A stretch of DNA of 5,214 nucleotides. It comes from an uncultured Clostridium sp. Its GTDB lineage: Bacteria > Bacillota > Clostridia > TANB77 > CAG-508. The position numbers and the translations under genes are program-made. This document shows positions 3,271 to 5,214 of this stretch, in pieces; the stretch's first letter is position 1, and each line of letters starts with the position of its first letter. The notes below the pieces were generated by a model. That model was not told the origin of the DNA. It saw nothing but the letters and a program-made list of their open reading frames with translations, and made no database searches. The stretch is from NCBI GenBank assembly GCA_945610215.1, contig CALYZR010000061.1, forward strand, positions 1 to 5,214. The letters are read 5' to 3'.

Positions 3271-5214
3271 ATGTACTTAAAAAGATTAGAATTGCAAGGA
3301 TTTAAATCATTTGCAGATAAAACAGTATTAGAATTTATGCCAGGTATTACAACAGTAATAGGACCAAATGGATCTGGTAAAAGTAATATTTCTGATAGTA
3401 TAAGATGGGTACTTGGAGAGCAAAGTATGAAATCTCTAAGAGGCTCAAAATCAGAAGATATTATATTTGCTGGAACTCAAAGTAGAAAATCGTTGGGATT
3501 TGCAGAGGCTTCAATAGTTATTGATAATACCGATGGAAAATTGCCAATAGAATATTCAGAAGTTACAGTTACAAGAAGAATATACAGAAATGGAGAATCT
3601 GGATATTATATAAATAAAACACCATGTAGGTTAAAAGACGTTTTAGAATTATTTATGGATACTGGAATTGGAAGAGATGGCTATTCTATAATAGGACAAG
3701 GAAAAATAGATGAGATTTTAAGTAATAAATCAGAAGACAGAAGAGCAATTTTTGAGGAAGCAGCAGGGATTGTAAAATATAGAGTAAGAAAAGCAGAATC
3801 AGAAAAAAAATTAGAACAAACAAAATTAAATCTACTTAGAATAAATGATATTTTAGCCGAAATAGAAGCAAATATTGAACCACTAAAAAAACAATCAGAA
3901 AAGGCTAAGAAATTTTTAGACTTAAGAGAAGAATTAAAGGGAATAGAAATAGGACTATTCTTATTTAACATAGATAATTACAAACAAAAACTAGTAGAAA
4001 TTACAAAAGATATGGACGTGTTTGTAAACCAACAACAAGATGAAGAAACAAAAATGCAGAAAGTGCAAAACCTAAAAGAAGAGTTAAAAGCAAGTATAGA
4101 TGAAATAACTGAAAAGATAGAAGAAACTCAAAACTTAGGATTTGAAACAAGTAAAAAGCAAGAACAAATTAATTCAGATATAAATATTGCAAATGAAAGA
4201 ATATCAAATAATAAAGAAAATTATGATAGATACTTAAAAGAAATCGAAGAAGTAACAGTAAGAATTAAAGAATTAGAAGAAGAAAAGACACAAAGATTAG
4301 AAAAAAAATTAAACCTATCTTCTAATAGAGAAAAATTTGCAAAGGAATTAGAAGAAAAAGAAAAAGAACTAGAAGAATTATCTAAAAAATTATCATCAGA
4401 AGAAAAACAAATAGAAGAACAAAAGAAGAAAGTAGAAAACAATATAGATTCAAAATACGAAAAAGCAACACAAATTAATACACAAGAAGTAAATTATGAG
4501 AATTTAGAAAAAAGAGAAAAAGTAATAAAAAACGAGATAACAAATACAATATCAGAATTAGACCAAAAGAGATTAGAAAAAGATGAAATATCTAAAACGT
4601 TTTATGAAATCGAAGCAAAAAGAAATGAAGTAAGTAAAAAACTAGAGGAAATAAACGAAAAAAGAGAAGGAAGTATTGCAAAATTAAAAGAATATCAAGA
4701 CAAAATAAACACATTATCTACAGAATTAAGAATAAAAGATTCAAAACTAAAATTCTTAAGTGACATGGAAAAAGAAAAAGAAGGATATATAAGAAGTGTA
4801 AAATCTTTATTGCTAGATTGTGATAAAGACGCCAATCTAAAAAAAGGTATGCACGGAGTTTTAGCAAATATATTAACAGTTCCAAAAGAATACGAAATAG
4901 CAGTAGAAACTGTACTTGGGCAAACCCTTCAAAATATAGTTACAGATACAGAAGAAGATGCAAAAAAATTAATAGAACATTTAAGAAAAAATAATTTAGG
5001 AAGAGCATCATTCTTACCAATAGCTTCTGTAAAAGGAAAAAGAGTAGATAAATTAATAAAAAACAGTTTAGGTGGAGTAGTAGGAATTGCAGCAGATTTA
5101 GTAAAAGTAGATAAAAAATATGAAGAAATAATATTAAATTTACTTGGTAGAACTGTAATTGTAGACAATATGGAAACCGCTATAATCCTTGCACGACAGA
5201 ATAAATATTCATTT
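3271..5214 (+). CDS. smc: Chromosome segregation/condensation ATPase SMC (5' part, runs off right edge)
   Basis: SMC is the ATPase core of bacterial condensin, working on the nucleoid with ScpA and ScpB. The 648 codons here are open to the window end; the family is usually about 1,180-1,190 residues. The N-terminal half is complete. It starts MYLKRLELQGFKSFADKT; Walker A GPNGSGKS is at 31-38, the arginine-finger region SLRG at 55-58 (R57) and the FAGT turn at 66-69. The Q-loop 'TGIGRDGYSIIGQG' is at 131-144 (Q143), followed by RRAIFEEAAGIVKYR at 157-171. A long Glu/Lys-rich coiled coil covers about 172-510. The hinge starts near 525 (HGVLANIL, GRASFLP at 577-583, GGVVGIAADL at 601-610) and is cut off; the Walker B/signature head half lies outside. 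The start is fixed by AGGTGG at 3260-3265, 5 nt before ATG. Nothing is broken or frameshifted in the visible part. rnc, a frequent upstream neighbour in Firmicutes, is absent here. Confidence 0.97.
   Translation, partial: MYLKRLELQGFKSFADKTVLEFMPGITTVIGPNGSGKSNISDSIRWVLGEQSMKSLRGSKSEDIIFAGTQSRKSLGFAEASIVIDNTDGKLPIEYSEVTVTRRIYRNGESGYYINKTPCRLKDVLELFMDTGIGRDGYSIIGQGKIDEILSNKSEDRRAIFEEAAGIVKYRVRKAESEKKLEQTKLNLLRINDILAEIEANIEPLKKQSEKAKKFLDLREELKGIEIGLFLFNIDNYKQKLVEITKDMDVFVNQQQDEETKMQKVQNLKEELKASIDEITEKIEETQNLGFETSKKQEQINSDINIANERISNNKENYDRYLKEIEEVTVRIKELEEEKTQRLEKKLNLSSNREKFAKELEEKEKELEELSKKLSSEEKQIEEQKKKVENNIDSKYEKATQINTQEVNYENLEKREKVIKNEITNTISELDQKRLEKDEISKTFYEIEAKRNEVSKKLEEINEKREGSIAKLKEYQDKINTLSTELRIKDSKLKFLSDMEKEKEGYIRSVKSLLLDCDKDANLKKGMHGVLANILTVPKEYEIAVETVLGQTLQNIVTDTEEDAKKLIEHLRKNNLGRASFLPIASVKGKRVDKLIKNSLGGVVGIAADLVKVDKKYEEIILNLLGRTVIVDNMETAIILARQNKYSF

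Noticed and set aside
4201..4450. Short internal repeats in the smc coiled-coil region
   Set aside because: The recurrent GAAGAA/AAAGAA words come from the heptad-like Glu/Lys coiled coil and biased codon use, and are not a DNA repeat array.
3681..5168. Minus-strand open frames at 3681-3971, 4221-4442 and 4929-5168
   Set aside because: All are inside smc, opposite the Glu/Lys-rich coiled coil and hinge. Their Ser/Phe-rich composition is the mirror of GAA/AAA/AGA codons, and no ribosome binding site pattern supports them.

Overview
The window is very AT-rich, and its codons favour A/T endings (AGA, ATA, AAA, TTA). Ribosome binding sites are of the AGGAG/AGGTGA type. Together with the protein families present, this points to a low-GC Firmicute, most likely a clostridial lineage, possibly an uncultured gut member. 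This assignment is by character only; no database was consulted.

Layout. (1) Positions 1-264 hold a leftward block. The first 19 codons of an Xre-type helix-turn-helix regulator run off the left edge. Directly upstream of it is a 32-codon coding tail (64-162) that has a stop but no start, which looks like the remnant of a truncated operon partner. An A-rich spacer follows. (2) Positions 265-1220 hold a rightward cluster: two tandem half-size TSUP (TauE/SafE-type) membrane genes, 13 nt apart, that together make up one ordinary transporter, then a 45-residue methionine-rich membrane peptide. A perfect 13-bp hairpin (1223-1253) closes the cluster. (3) Positions 1257-1700, leftward, encode a cytoplasmic-looking protein with a carboxypeptidase-regulatory-like beta-sandwich and a cysteine-rich tail. 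(4) Positions 1701-1805 are a divergent promoter region in which the candidate -35 elements of the two opposing promoters overlap. (5) Positions 1806-3095, rightward, encode a 429-residue protein with an N-terminal membrane anchor and a large extracellular domain of unknown function, followed by a strong intrinsic terminator. (6) A promoter and a GC-rich 5' leader hairpin precede smc, the chromosome condensation ATPase (3271 to the right edge). smc is present from its start codon to part of the hinge.

The genes do not form one obvious pathway. The window reads as several independent transcription units: anion or sulfur-compound transport, a small membrane peptide, a Cys-rich structural-type protein, an unknown anchored surface protein, and chromosome segregation. 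I see no CRISPR array, tRNA, rRNA, insertion sequence or complete mobile element. The items most worth a second look are the truncated coding tail next to the HTH gene, the split TSUP pair, the shared divergent promoter, and the hairpin at the predicted 5' end of the smc transcript.
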